A DNA stretch of 64,000 nucleotides, from contig NC_060114.1 of assembly GCF_021155765.1 (NCBI RefSeq), forward strand, positions 3,038,001 through 3,102,000. Reading direction: 5' to 3'. The stretch is from Diprion similis (taxonomy: Eukaryota; Arthropoda; Insecta; Hymenoptera; Diprionidae). The notes beneath the pieces were generated by a model that was given only the letters and a program-made list of their open reading frames with translations, was not told the DNA's origin and did no database searches. Shown here piece by piece: positions 35,307 to 45,256 of the stretch; position 1 is the stretch's first letter; each line of letters begins with the position of its first letter. A program made the position numbers and the translations under genes.

Positions 35307-35640
35307 ATACACACACCTCCCCGCCTGGAGTGTGTGTGGTTCATGATCGAGTTCCCCACCACCGTTCGGCGCCCCTGAAACCCTCCGCGTCTTGGCGGCA
35401 GCTAGTCGTGTGGCGCGATAGACGCCCGCACACGACATACGCTCGCCGCCACGCGACCGGTGCACACGTCGCACTGCACACGCCGCACGGGCCGTTTCAA
35501 AATCGCGCACGTTCGACGCAACGGCGCTCTTTTTACTCATTACGTCACAGAGGAAGGAAATGCGGACTTATCTCTAGGCGCCCGCGGGGTGCAGCCAATC
35601 TTCGACGATTTAAACCTAGCCTTTCGTTATCCGCAAGTTG
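35230..35640 (+). promoter_or_regulatory. CpG-rich island, probable Hey promoter region
   Basis: The strongest CpG-dense stretch near Hey, 0.8-1.2 kb before its first coding ATG. Open frames on both strands here are what GC-rich DNA gives by chance. TTACGTCA at 35540-35547 is a CRE-like site. No clear TATA box or initiator was fixed, so the start site is inferred only from base composition and position. Confidence 0.45.
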
Positions 35641-36411
35641 ACGGAACGCGATTTTTCGAATTGACGGTACTTGAAGAAAAGATTAAACTCCGTTGAAGAT
35701 AATTTGAAAAAAAAACAAATAATAATAATAATAATAATTGGGAGCGAGTACTTGCTCGTTTCTTGTACATGTGACTAGTGGATTGACGAACAATCATAAA
35801 AGTTCGTCGCTCGGATTGTGAAGTGAAGTGCATCGATTATTATAAACCACCGTAGATCGATGCAAATTATATTTTCACGGGATAATTACATCATCGTTCT
35901 AAACGTTGGCAATTTTATACCAGTGAAATCTGCAAAACAAGACTGTGTCATATACTAAAAACAAAAAACTTTTTCATCAATAGAAATGTTTCGTCGCTAC
36001 AAGTGGTCAGATTTATTTTATCGGTAAATAATTTGTCACGCATCGTCGATAGTCAGCCACAGTTATCATCTTGAGACTGTGATTGAAAAAAATATATATA
36101 CAAAACAAAAAAATAAAATAAAAAATGATGCGATAAACTCTTTTCAAACCCGAATTATACAACTACCACAGAAACCAATCTTTCATAATAGATCTTCTAC
36201 CTACTGGAGAACATGCGAGGTGGCTAATAAGCGTACAATAAACACTACGATTTCAGGCCACGTCTTACGTGAATATGTATATCTATTTATTATCAAGATG
36301 ACGTGAAAGGTCGAGTAATATATAAGTGCAGAACGCTGTATAACATATATATACTTTCTTGTGATAATTTTTGGGAAAGTGACATCGGACTTCCGGTAAG
36401 CGCGAGATAAA
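35641..36411 (+). other. Probable Hey 5' UTR / leader region
   Basis: AT-rich, no gene. An in-frame TAA at 36397-36399 lies 12 bases before the Hey ATG, so the reading frame cannot extend further left without splicing. CCG/GTAAGC at 36396 could be a donor for an alternative leader, and CACTGTCAG at 36504-36512 could be an acceptor inside the first exon. Confidence 0.4.
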
Positions 36412-36783
36412 ATGTGGCGCGTTGTCGTACCGCGATCTGACGAGAACAGCACTCTGCTGTCCTCTGACATAACGGCCGGTGCCGTCGCTCCGGGTCACCT
36501 GCCGTCACTGTCAGGCCCATCGGGGCCTCATCACTGGGGCTATCCGCCGCCCCCGCATCCCTCCTACCAGCCTCAGCACCCGGATGTACGTCACCATCAC
36601 GAGATGCGACATGACATGCAGAGGCCGGAACTCCGTCACCCCGCTGATATCAGGCACGAGATGAGGCACGATAATATCGCCGGAATGAGGCCGGACCTCA
36701 CGGAGCTCAGACCCAGTCATGAGCTCCCTGAATTGAAGAACGACATCACCGAGTTGAGGGCACAGGATAATCAGCAGCAGCAG

Positions 36784-36816
<33 letters not shown>

Positions 36817-36899
36817 TTGTCACAGTCGAGGGGGATGAAACGGACGATGAGCGATTCGGACTGTGACGATGTCTTCTCTGAGGAGAGTGGAAAGGAACC
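36412..36899 (+). CDS. Hey: Hey, coding exon 1 (N-terminal region)
   Basis: 162 codons plus two bases. The first 141 residues are Pro/His/Arg/Glu-rich, with two RHEMRHD motifs and a run of 15 Gln. Then comes MKRTMSDSDCDDVFSEE, which resembles the canonical start of vertebrate HEY proteins (MKR...S.SD.D). So either the ATG at 36412 starts a long N-terminal extension, or translation can begin at the Met at 36835. I chose 36412 because the frame is open, the context is AAAATGT, and a stop lies 12 bases before it. The donor is ACC/GTGAGT. The missing third base of the last codon is supplied by exon 2 (Pro). Confidence 0.88.
36772..36816 (+). repeat. CAG/CAA polyglutamine tract
   Basis: Fifteen in-frame Gln codons in Hey exon 1: eight pure CAG, then alternating CAA and CAG. 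The pure CAG part is the portion most likely to vary in length. Confidence 0.95.
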
Positions 36900-37042
36900 G
36901 TGAGTGTGATATTGTTACATTTGAGCTATGTGGACTTCGCGTGATAGTAACAAAAAATGTTATGTACGTTCAAGACAGAGAAACGCCAAATAATTGTGAT
37001 CAAGTCGTTTTTTTCATTTTTATGAAAAATGGCAGTCATGGA

Positions 37043-37050
37043 TGTGAGAA
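37043..37050 (+). promoter_or_regulatory. Su(H)-type site in Hey intron 1
   Basis: TGTGAGAA, an exact match to the YGTGRGAA consensus for Su(H)/CSL, 144 bases after exon 1. On its own this is weak evidence. Confidence 0.35.
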
Positions 37051-37714
37051 ATAATTGACTTTCACTGATTTGGTAGAATATGCTGAGTAGATATTATACT
37101 TTGGAATGAGTGACGTCAAATTGTTGTAGTCTTAAATCTGCTGTATTTTTCGCCAATTTTTACTTGGTCGAGACAACCAAAAATATTACTTTGCTATTTT
37201 TGCTTTTTCGCGTACTTAGACTAGGAAAATTATTCATACAAATACCCGACTGTGAGAGAGGAGGTTTCGCATCTTTGCTAGTGAACGTGATGTCGAAATT
37301 CTCGGCAAAATGGAAAACTTGTTGATTAGATGTAATAAGAACACATAAGTTTATGTTATTGCGCTCGTTTTGTTAATTTTAGTAAGTTCCTTTGCGAGTA
37401 AAATACAATTTAGAACTTACTTTTCCGTAGTTGAGGAATTATGTATCAGTAACTTCTTCCCTATAAGAATGCGAGCAGTTTCTTTGAATTTTTGCAGCAA
37501 TTTAATTACACAATAATTTACAACACGGGCGATGATAAATCTGCCAGAAATTCTGAAACGAAAGTTTGGAAATTAGTAAAGTCCGATCATGAAAAAAATC
37601 CAGGAGTGTTATTTGCGCTATTGATAGTGAAAAAGTAAAATACTTATCTCCAGAGTTGATAAAATAGATTTCCGTCTGTACGATACAGAAAGATATTCGT
37701 CAACAGATCGATTT

Positions 37715-38143
37715 CAGGGTGGCCACTGGTCAGGGAATTCTGGAAAACCTGGAAAAGTCAGGGAATTCTAAAATTCTGGAAAAGTCAGGGAAAAGTCAGG
37801 GATTTTCGCGGAAAGTCAGGGAATTTTTTTACTGTAATTCTTCTTCGTACGAATACGTTCCACAACTGTTTAAAGCCTTAGATAAATTAGACCTAATACA
37901 AATTTTTTTACCATTAACATCATTTAACAGTGTTAAAATATATGATATATTATAAAAAATAGAAGTGTATGCTACCAAAGTATAATTTCACAAAATAAAT
38001 ATTTGTTTAAATAGAAAATACGTATATTTTTTCAATTTGCTAAAACCAATTTATACGAATTGGTCAGGGAATAATATTAAATTTTGTCTGGAAAACCTGG
38101 AAAAGTCAGGGAATTTTGTGATGGAGACTTAGTGGCCACCCTG
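37715..38143. mobile_element. CAGGGTGGCCAC MITE in Hey intron 1
   Basis: Starts CAGGGTGGCCACTGGTCAGG and ends AGTGGCCACCCTG, so 12 terminal bases are inverted repeats. The sub-terminal words GGAAAACCTGGAAAAGTCAG are repeated at both ends and internally in direct orientation. GATTT flanks both sides (37710-37714 and 38144-38148). The terminus is of a kind common in hAT-like non-autonomous elements, but hAT predicts an 8-base duplication and only 5 bases match here. No transposase. Confidence 0.75.
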
Positions 38144-38659
38144 GATTTGCGCGTTTTAAATATACTATAATGTACGAATTTCAGCCTATTTATGAAGTTC
38201 AAGATCATAAACTGAATTTGCCAAAGTAATAAGAACAGTATCGCTTTGTGGGTTGAAAAATTAGTAGTTGAGACAAAAATATCGATTCGAAATATTGAAA
38301 ATAAACATAGAATTTGTGTTATGATTCAAATTTCAAAATCTGATTCAAAACGCTGTTAATATTTGCCGTCGCTTATCAGACCGCGCCCGATTGTTCAAAT
38401 TATTAAAAGTCAGTAACATATCGGAAAATGCCTAAAAGTTATTCTCTGGTCTAACACCTGTCGTAATACAGACGTTACATAATTTGGAGAAATTGAAATA
38501 AAAATTCTCATCTCCAATGCTGCAGCGGTTAGAAAAAGCTGTTCCCAAAAAATCGTCGGAATTTTTTTCGATATAGCCTGTGGAATCTGACAAACAAATG
38601 TATTCGTACAGACTCGATTTCATTGCTTATGAAAAATGTTCTTCTGATTTTTCGTACAG

Positions 38660-38874
38660 CTGCAACTCACCGGGTGGTGATTCGTGTCAACACGCTTCGC
38701 GCAAACGAAGACGGGGAATGATTGAGAAAAAGAGACGTGACAGGATAAACGCTTCCCTCGGAGAATTGCGAAGGTTGGTACCAGCTGCCGCCAGGGATCC
38801 TCACAGTGGAAAACTCGAAAAAGCTGAAATACTTCAACTCACCGTCGAACATCTACGTACCTTGAGAAATAAAG
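38660..38874 (+). CDS. Hey: Hey, coding exon 2 (bHLH domain)
   Basis: The acceptor is TTTTCGTACAG; the exon completes a Pro codon and then reads CNSPGGDSCQHASRKRRRG, MIEKKRRDRINASLGELRRL, and on to KLEKAEILQLTVEHLRTLRN. The basic region has the Gly (RKRRRG) that marks Hey proteins, where Hairy/E(spl) proteins have Pro, and the E and R residues of the IEKKRRDRIN core. The whole bHLH is in this one exon. The donor AAAG/GTCAGT ends at phase 1 and joins in frame to GA CCG at 43456. Confidence 0.96.
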
Positions 38875-40380
38875 GTCAGTTTGAAATATTTCAGTAGTCA
38901 TAAAAATTGTCAGCCTTCTTCCTGCGCGAACTGCAAAACGTAACTTTGAAAGTTGTAGAGCAGAAACTATATTCATATTATATGCACCTGCTGGTTATAT
39001 GGAGCTGCACCTGATTAAACGTTTTCTTATTGTTTATGATTGTTAACTAGAATACTTGATGACTAGCCAAAAGTGCAATATTTGTGTATTCATAAACTTC
39101 GATTAAAAACTTCATACAAATGCTATAAAAAAAAGTACTCAAAGTGTTAACAAGAGCTTGGTTATCGACTTTTCATTTCAAATTGCTTTTAAACTGTGTA
39201 AAATCTACTAGGGTTGTTTAATTTCACTTCACGATGATGAAAATGTTATTGTAAAAATTATAGGTCACAAATTGAGTAAAATGGTTTTCTTTTTTGTTGA
39301 TGCTAGTAAATTTAATGTTGTTATTATTTCATCAAAATCAATATCAGTGTGATCTTCAAATCTTCAATATTTCCCAAAGTTATAAGAACGAAGTGTACAA
39401 AGTCCGATGAATCTATTAGATGTTGAACTGATGTTTAAGGTGATTCGAAATAACAGGTCATCAATATCCGGGCTCCAGTTTACAATTTGTAGCACTTTAA
39501 TGAAAATTTTAATCGTAGCTTGCGAATATGTGAATTTTGCAAATCTTCAATCTGCGACCATCTCGGGATGAAATAAGCGCATCCATTGATTCTTGACCCA
39601 CTGAACTTTTTGAGTGATCTCGTTAAAATCCGATCAGTGAAATCAAATGTGCCTGAAGTTTCGATCGATCGACCTAGATGCAGAATAATTTCTAAAATCA
39701 ATGAACATGTACTCGCAAAATATTTAGTCCATAACATGAATATTGCTATCTTGCAGGTTTCAATCATTTATCAAAATTTTACCATCAAATCTCAGTATCA
39801 TCAGTAACGATCTGGTTTTCGATCAAACTTAAGATTCAGTAAAAAAAAAAAAATCTGAGACAAACGTGAAAATGAAAATAAACAACGGTTCGCAGAATGT
39901 TTGCGGTTATAGGCGAAGGAGTGATAGTTTTTTCGGTACTTAGCCCAGACCGGAAGACACCTGTTGACCGGCCCTTCCTCACCGAGTTCCAACTGTAACT
40001 GTAACTCAGCAACCGTGAAACCCATCTGCTGTTCAGAGATTTCTATTTCCGTATTACTTGATTCTGGGAAGCTACAACCGTGAGCGTCGGTATTCGAAAA
40101 GCGAAAATATATGTATAGCGGACTAGTTCCTAAAAATTTTCTGCAGAAAAACTTTCCGAAACATGCACGGTTTACAGAATGGTTGGAGAAAATTCTTGGA
40201 TTTAAATGCGCATTCTTTCCACAAAATTCCATGTGTTTCCAACGAATATCAAACAATTTTTCAGATAATTTGCGTGTAATCGTGCAAAAGTGTCGTCATT
40301 ACTTTTGTCATATTGTATGTAATGACATTTATCATAAAGCATTAGAAAAATGTTACAAAATCTCGGAAGAATTCATCTTC
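38875..40380 (+). other. Hey intron 2, left part
   Basis: AT-rich. CACCTGC words at 38985 and 39007 are E-boxes. A 151-codon minus-strand frame (40256-39801) and a 116-codon plus frame (40111-40461) overlap at 40.1 kb. Neither is recognised or flanked by clear splice sites, so I treat them as chance or as conserved non-coding sequence. Confidence 0.4.
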
Positions 40381-41110
40381 CGTGAGATGATGGGGATTCG
40401 TGGGAAAAAATTAACCTCAAAAATATTAAAACAAAACCCGAAGTGTAAGCATTTTTACTAATAAATAAAATACAGAGATAGTTTCCCAGATTTAAACAGT
40501 ATCGAACGAATTTATCAGTTTTTTAATGACTTCGAAGTATCGATATCTAGCTTAATTTCATTTTCGATTCCAGTACTTTCCGCTTTTGAATTCTTGAAGT
40601 GATCCTTGTAGCTTAGGAATGTATTAATTCGATAAATCCTTAAGATTTTTAGCTCACTGAGTTCCTAAAATCGCGGAAAAGTGTAATACTTTTGAATTAC
40701 AATAATTTATGCAATATTGATGCGTGTTCACAATCGCTCCCAGCACTTGGTTCTAACAAAGCTCAGAGAGCAGGTGCTAGGACTCGGCTTGTGAGATCCT
40801 GTGGGAAGCACGGAAGTCAACAACTCTTCCTAGAGAAGTTCCCACGGTGGAGGGTGCGGGGTACAGCTTGCCCCTCTCCAAGCCTACATTCGCAGACGCG
40901 GGCTGTTTGTATGTGCATGTGTTTGTACACGCACGTAGGAAAGAGCCATATAGCCATCCACTAGGATGCGTTTGGTAGGGAGCAGATGCGGTCCCCGTGT
41001 GGGAAACCAGCCCTGTATAATAGCGATTCTACTCCGTCTAGTATTTACGGATATGGGATTGACCACCGTCGAGGGATGGTCAATTGGTGTTAAATGAAAT
41101 ATTGCAAATG
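40380..41110 (+). promoter_or_regulatory. Candidate Notch-responsive enhancer in Hey intron 2
   Basis: Four exact Su(H)/CSL octamers: CGTGGGAA at 40399-40406 (+), TGTGGGAA at 40800-40807 (+), TTCCCACG at 40839-40846 (-) and TGTGGGAA at 40998-41005 (+). The middle two are in opposite orientation. GCAGGTG, a proneural-type E-box, is at 40770-40776, 23 bases before the second site. The stretch is distinctly GC-richer than the surrounding intron. Hey genes are direct Notch targets in flies and vertebrates. That it is an enhancer is inference. Confidence 0.6.
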
Positions 41111-41339
41111 CATTGATCACCACTCATGCTGATTATAACTAGAACGATAGTTGCGTTGGAGTTACAAATCGACCCAAGATTTTATCAATTACGTTTCTTC
41201 TTTAATTTTACTGATTTGCGTTCGGAGAGGAGTAAAAACAGTTTGAAACGCGACTATATTTTTATTCGGCCAATAAGAAGGACGATTTTTGTGTATTTTG
41301 TTCAAGGGGGTGTGTACGAGTATCTGTATTAGAGATAGA

Positions 41340-41560
41340 CTGAAGACGTGGATGAATTTTGAGAATTTACATATCCAAGTTTCATTTACACAGTTTTTTA
41401 TATTAGAATCCAATAATAAGAAGCATTGTTATTGACAATAACGTCACCGTTTCGCTCGGTAACACGTTTTATGGTACTGAACCTGGTATTAACCTCAAAA
41501 ACAGCCGAACTGAATTACCTGGATGTTTGTTCATCCATTTTGTCCAAGCAAACATTTTGT
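41340..41560. repeat. Copy of the 29-kb foldback family, left arm
   Basis: Matches 29170-29310: TTAGAATCCAATAATAAGAAG, GCATTGTTATTGACAATAACGTCA, CTCGGTAACACGTTTTATGG and CCTCAAAAACAGCCGA appear in the same order. It lies in Hey intron 2. The right arm is not seen. Confidence 0.65.
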
Positions 41561-42203
41561 GATCACAGGAGCGATTTGTGTAACAAAAATTGGAAAATTT
41601 TTCTTTTACTTTCGAATATTCAGATCGCAAAATTACCTTGTAGGTTTTAATGCATGTGCTTAATTTAAATCGGATCATTACGAATATTATGAGTTTGCGT
41701 ATAATATCTTCTACACAAATGGGTAAACAGGAAAATACCTTTCAAAGTTTATTTTCTATGAGATGTGGATATTTTTCGTAAAAAATAAAACGGGTCCATC
41801 AGGACGGACAAATGTTTATTCACTTTGTACAATTTAAAATCTTAATTTTTTCATTTTTTTTTTCTTATTTTAAGCCAATCCATTAATCAAGATAGCAAAA
41901 CCATGTGTCAACTTTTTTCAATATCTCACTTCATTTCCGAGTTACATTCATTTGGCAAATTGAAATAGATAATTATAGAAAATAACTGGAGAACAAGATA
42001 GAAATTTCAAAAAAACATCACGAATTCTGTTTTTGATTGATGGTGTCAAATGAGAAAATTAAAAAACTAAAAAAAGTGAAACTTATAAACAAATTTAAAT
42101 CCAAATCCCATTGCGCGCAAATCGGAACTTCAGGTAATCAGATTACAAGCGTGCACCGTTTCAACCCTACGCAGTACCGTCAGCCTGACACCGAGGGTAA
42201 AGC

Positions 42204-42230
42204 AGGTCATTGGGGGTCATGGGGGGGTCA
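42204..42230 (+). promoter_or_regulatory. Triple (A/G)GGTCA direct repeat, nuclear receptor-type
   Basis: AGGTCA at 42204, GGGTCA at 42214 and GGGTCA at 42225, all in one direction, with spacers of 4 and 5 bases (DR4 and DR5). It lies in a GC-richer island (about 42100-42500) of Hey intron 2, with one more Su(H)-type site at 42332-42339 (TTCCCACG). Candidate nuclear receptor element; the binding protein is unknown. Confidence 0.4.
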
Positions 42231-43455
42231 CGTAGGGTGGATTCGGCTTTTCACCAGAACGCATAACATTAGCTGACTTAACATTACCCAAGTATCGAAC
42301 CGCACCACGCACGAAGGGTTTGGCAGTGTAATTCCCACGCTACCTGCCGCTACGCTGTATAATTCCTGCCTAGCGCTGACAATAAGACACATTATCATGT
42401 CCCTGCTAATACCAGCTTCATTCATTGCTCTACGCACTGAACCCACCGGTTTGTATGCGACTGCATATATTCTCGTCAGTCGTATTCTTGTACGCACAAG
42501 ATAGATTTATCATACAGATCATTTCGCAAAATTATTAATTTGAAAAAAAAAATGTTTGTTTGTTCAGAACTGACATCTGGCACATAATGTGTATCAGAAG
42601 CCACGTTAAAATACTTGTAAGTGGATCAGTTGTACTTGTGCGAAACGTGAAGATCAAGTTCGTGACCTTAGTCTTGTCTAGAATTAAGTCAATAATCACA
42701 TCTCAAGGCGTAATCATATTTTGGGAAAATGAACTGTTTTAATATGACTATAAATTATATTACCAAAGGTGATGAAAAGTAAAGCTTCTCATTGAGAAGC
42801 CGTCCAGACCGCATGTTGGAATGGAGTGAGTTTACAAACGACTTGCACTACTAATAGTAATATTATTATTATACGCATTTCTTTTTACTATATATGTACA
42901 CGCGAGTACAAGTGATTTTTGCTGGTCAAATTCGTGAAACTGAAAATGTATTTAACAAACATTTGAAGAAAGCAAATTATTCCTTCGGTAATAATGTTTG
43001 GCTCGATGTCAAACCGAGAAAAACACCGTTTTCAAGATATTTGCCAGACGAATTGGAACTTATTGGTAACTGTAAAATCAAGATGGCCACTGTTGGGTGC
43101 ATTTGCAGCATTATTTCAGCTCCGAACTAGTTTTAGAAGCTCTTGGAATGTCAAATGTTAATTCGTGCTAAACAAAACAACGGCTATAGAGCTGCTAAAG
43201 TGTAACTCCACCCTCGACCAAATTTTAACGTCCTAGAGTTTAACCTACAAAAATCACTAATAGGTTATATCACTTATACACGTATATTGCAAAAAGCAAC
43301 GAGTATAGTGGGCTGTTAAATAATGGCCACAGTGAAGCAGCTCTGCTTCAGGGCTCCGCTTTGAATAATTTTCTCACCTTTCAGCAGCTATTCCGTAAAA
43401 AACAAACCGAAAATGAGACAATCTAAGCAAATTTTGTTCTTTTTTTGTGCCGCAG

Positions 43456-43856
43456 GACCGGAAGGATACGATAGCACTAAGTTGGCCATGGATTACCACG
43501 CTGTCGGTTGGGGCGAATGCGCAGCGGAAGTTGGACGATACTTGGTCACCATGGAAGGCCTCGACGAGAGAGATCCGCTACGTCTGAGACTGCTGTCTCA
43601 CCTTCAAAGCTTCCACAGAGAACACCCGCCGACCACCAGCACTGTCCTGCCCTCTGGATCCTCCGTCAGCTCCGCCACTACAACCGGAAGTTACGAGCCG
43701 TCGAGCTCTTCCTCTGTCGGGATGCCCTCAACGCCTGGAAGTATGCCGCCTCTTCTGGGCAGCGGAGCTCTTGGCTGGGGTCAGTATCCTGGACAGTACG
43801 TCCAACAGCAGCATGGAAAACCGTATCGACCTTGGGGCGCGGAGTTGGCTTACTGA
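43456..43856 (+). CDS. Hey: Hey, coding exon 3 (Orange domain and YRPW tail)
   Basis: The acceptor is TTTGTGCCGCAG. It reads GPEGYDSTKLAMDYHAVGWG, ECAAEVGRYLVTMEGLDERD, PLRLRLLSHLQSF: the Orange domain, which follows the bHLH directly as in all Hey proteins. A Ser/Thr/Gly/Pro-rich linker follows, then KPYRPWGAELAY and TGA at 43854. YRPW is intact, and the GAELAY end corresponds to the conserved TE(I/V)GAF tail. In the family the YRPW tail and the Orange domain support cofactor binding. Open frames on other strands here (for example 43508-43996) are shadows. Confidence 0.96.
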
Positions 43857-44993
43857 AGTCAAATAGGTTATCCACCGCGTGGAAAATACTGACCAAACTA
43901 ACCAATCGATCGCGAGACGGTTACGTAAGCTTACGAAAGTCGTCGGTTATAGCCGTTGTACCAATCAAGACGACAATGTCTTGTAATTCACTTTGACGGC
44001 AGGGCAGGATATTTTCTTGGGCTGTGCACTTAGTGTGTCGATGAACACTCTCAATCGGGAAATTGAACAGCATAAACTCATCGAGGGGAAACTGTGAAAT
44101 TTGCTTTACTGTGTGCACAGAACAATTGAAATCAATGAATGCTCGAAGCTTGAGGTGGCCAACCCGCGTGAAAATTTTAATGCGCAATCTGCCAAATTTC
44201 AGTGTTTCAACAAAAATTATTACTGTACGTATTTTCATACGTCGAATGAATGAACAAATCGCAGGTCGGTAATCGTTTGTTGGTTTTGATCACAGTCTTG
44301 CATCTCAGGCAGAATTTCTATAGGAGGCAGTGGCTCCATTATTGAAGGAAAATCCAGGTGGCGCTGCGATCGAGGGATACATAAACATAACCTATATCGT
44401 ACGTGTGACTGATGTACTTCACGCTCTATGCTCGTGTGCGTGCTCGTGTGATACGCATGCGCTACTATCGTTATCTCTGTCGCACCTAGTATCTTTCGAT
44501 CGCAGCGACGCTAGCGGCCTGGCTCGTTAAGAGGCCCACGTCGAAACCCACAGTAGCAAGACCTGTGTGTAGGACCGTGGTTTCTATAGATTTTTAATAA
44601 CAAATAACAGCTTTGTCCGTGAAGGTTCACCGTGGTTTAGAGGGCCTGAGTTTTTTCTTGGATAATTTATTGCTGGCCTGGCCGCTGGTAAGTTGTTCCA
44701 CAAAATTATGCAGTTTTGGTTTATGCGAAAAATGCGTACGCGTATTTATATTTGGGATCAAAAATATTTTACTCCGAAGAAGAAAGGAAGCTGTAAGTAG
44801 ATCCATATTCTGTTGTCTATTCAAATGTAGGAAATGAATCTGTTCGACCATGAACACGTGTGGTTAAAATCAAAAAAGAACTTTTATTATCATCTCGATG
44901 GAACGGCATAAAACACTTGTCTCCATTAATTCCTTTCAACCTAGTCTCTTTCACCCTCGAATTAATTGTAATATAATAGTCTAATACAATAAA
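43857..44993 (+). other. Probable Hey 3' UTR
   Basis: No coding function is supported here. AATAAA at 44988-44993 is the first clear poly(A) signal on the + strand. Another is at 46008-46013. A TGTGAT word (K-box type) is at 44447-44452. 44440-44570 is GC-richer. Confidence 0.45.
44883..44888 (-). terminator. Poly(A) signal for the candidate minus-strand gene
   Basis: TTTATT on +, that is AATAAA on -, 196 bases past the stop codon at 45084. It lies about 100 bases inside the predicted end of the Hey transcript, so the two transcripts would overlap tail-to-tail. Confidence 0.35.
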
Positions 44994-45083
44994 TCAAATA
45001 TAAAAGTAAACATGTCAATTTGCGCTGTACCGATCAAATCTAAGCCAGACGATCCAATTTCACGAATGTGAAAACCACCTGAA

Positions 45084-45256
45084 CTAAAGTGCCATGAACC
45101 TTGTGTAACGTATATAAGCTAAAAACTTTCCAATAATTGCTTTTGTCGCTGTCATTCCTTTTGTCGGAATTTCCACTAACTGGTTGTGTACGTCACGAAT
45201 AACCTGCAAGTGATGAGAGTTTGTTCCAAGTTCTCGAGCATTTTTATATCGTGCTA
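45084..45256 (-). CDS. Candidate minus-strand gene, terminal exon
   Basis: On the minus strand the acceptor TTCTCACTTGCAG precedes TA GCA CGA. The frame reads (V)ARYKNARELGTNSHHLQV, IRDVHNQLVEIPTKGMTA, TKAIIGKFLAYIRYTRFMAL and ends TAG. The phase (one base from the previous exon) fits the donor at 46727 exactly. It is helix-prone and hydrophilic. I do not recognise the family. The downstream poly(A) signal supports a terminal exon. Confidence 0.38.

Larger units (their letters stand above)
36412..43856 (+). other. Hey: Hey gene span (three coding exons)
   Basis: Coding exons are 36412-36899, 38660-38874 and 43456-43856, joined at phases 2 and 1. They total 1104 bases, 367 codons plus TGA. 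Hey is a bHLH-Orange transcriptional repressor, a direct Notch target in many animals, acting in the nucleus in neuronal fate and other decisions. The order of domains is polyQ-containing N-terminus, bHLH, Orange, S/T/G-rich linker and YRPW tail. Intron 1 (1.76 kb) holds a CAGGGTGGCCAC MITE; intron 2 (4.58 kb) holds the Su(H) cluster. Confidence 0.95.

Noticed and set aside
35256..35641. Several 70-100 codon frames on both strands before Hey
   Set aside because: CpG-rich DNA has few stop codons; none shows a motif, a splice partner or biased composition of a protein.
39801..40461. 151-codon minus and 116-codon plus frames in Hey intron 2
   Set aside because: They overlap each other, match nothing recognised and lack convincing splice signals; left as chance or conserved non-coding DNA.
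43508..43996. 162-codon open frame overlapping Hey exon 3
   Set aside because: It is a shadow of the Hey Orange/linker coding frame, which has family motifs and exact splice phases.
44447..44452. TGTGAT K-box in the Hey 3' UTR
   Set aside because: A single six-base word in 1.1 kb is expected by chance; no Brd- or GY-box accompanies it.
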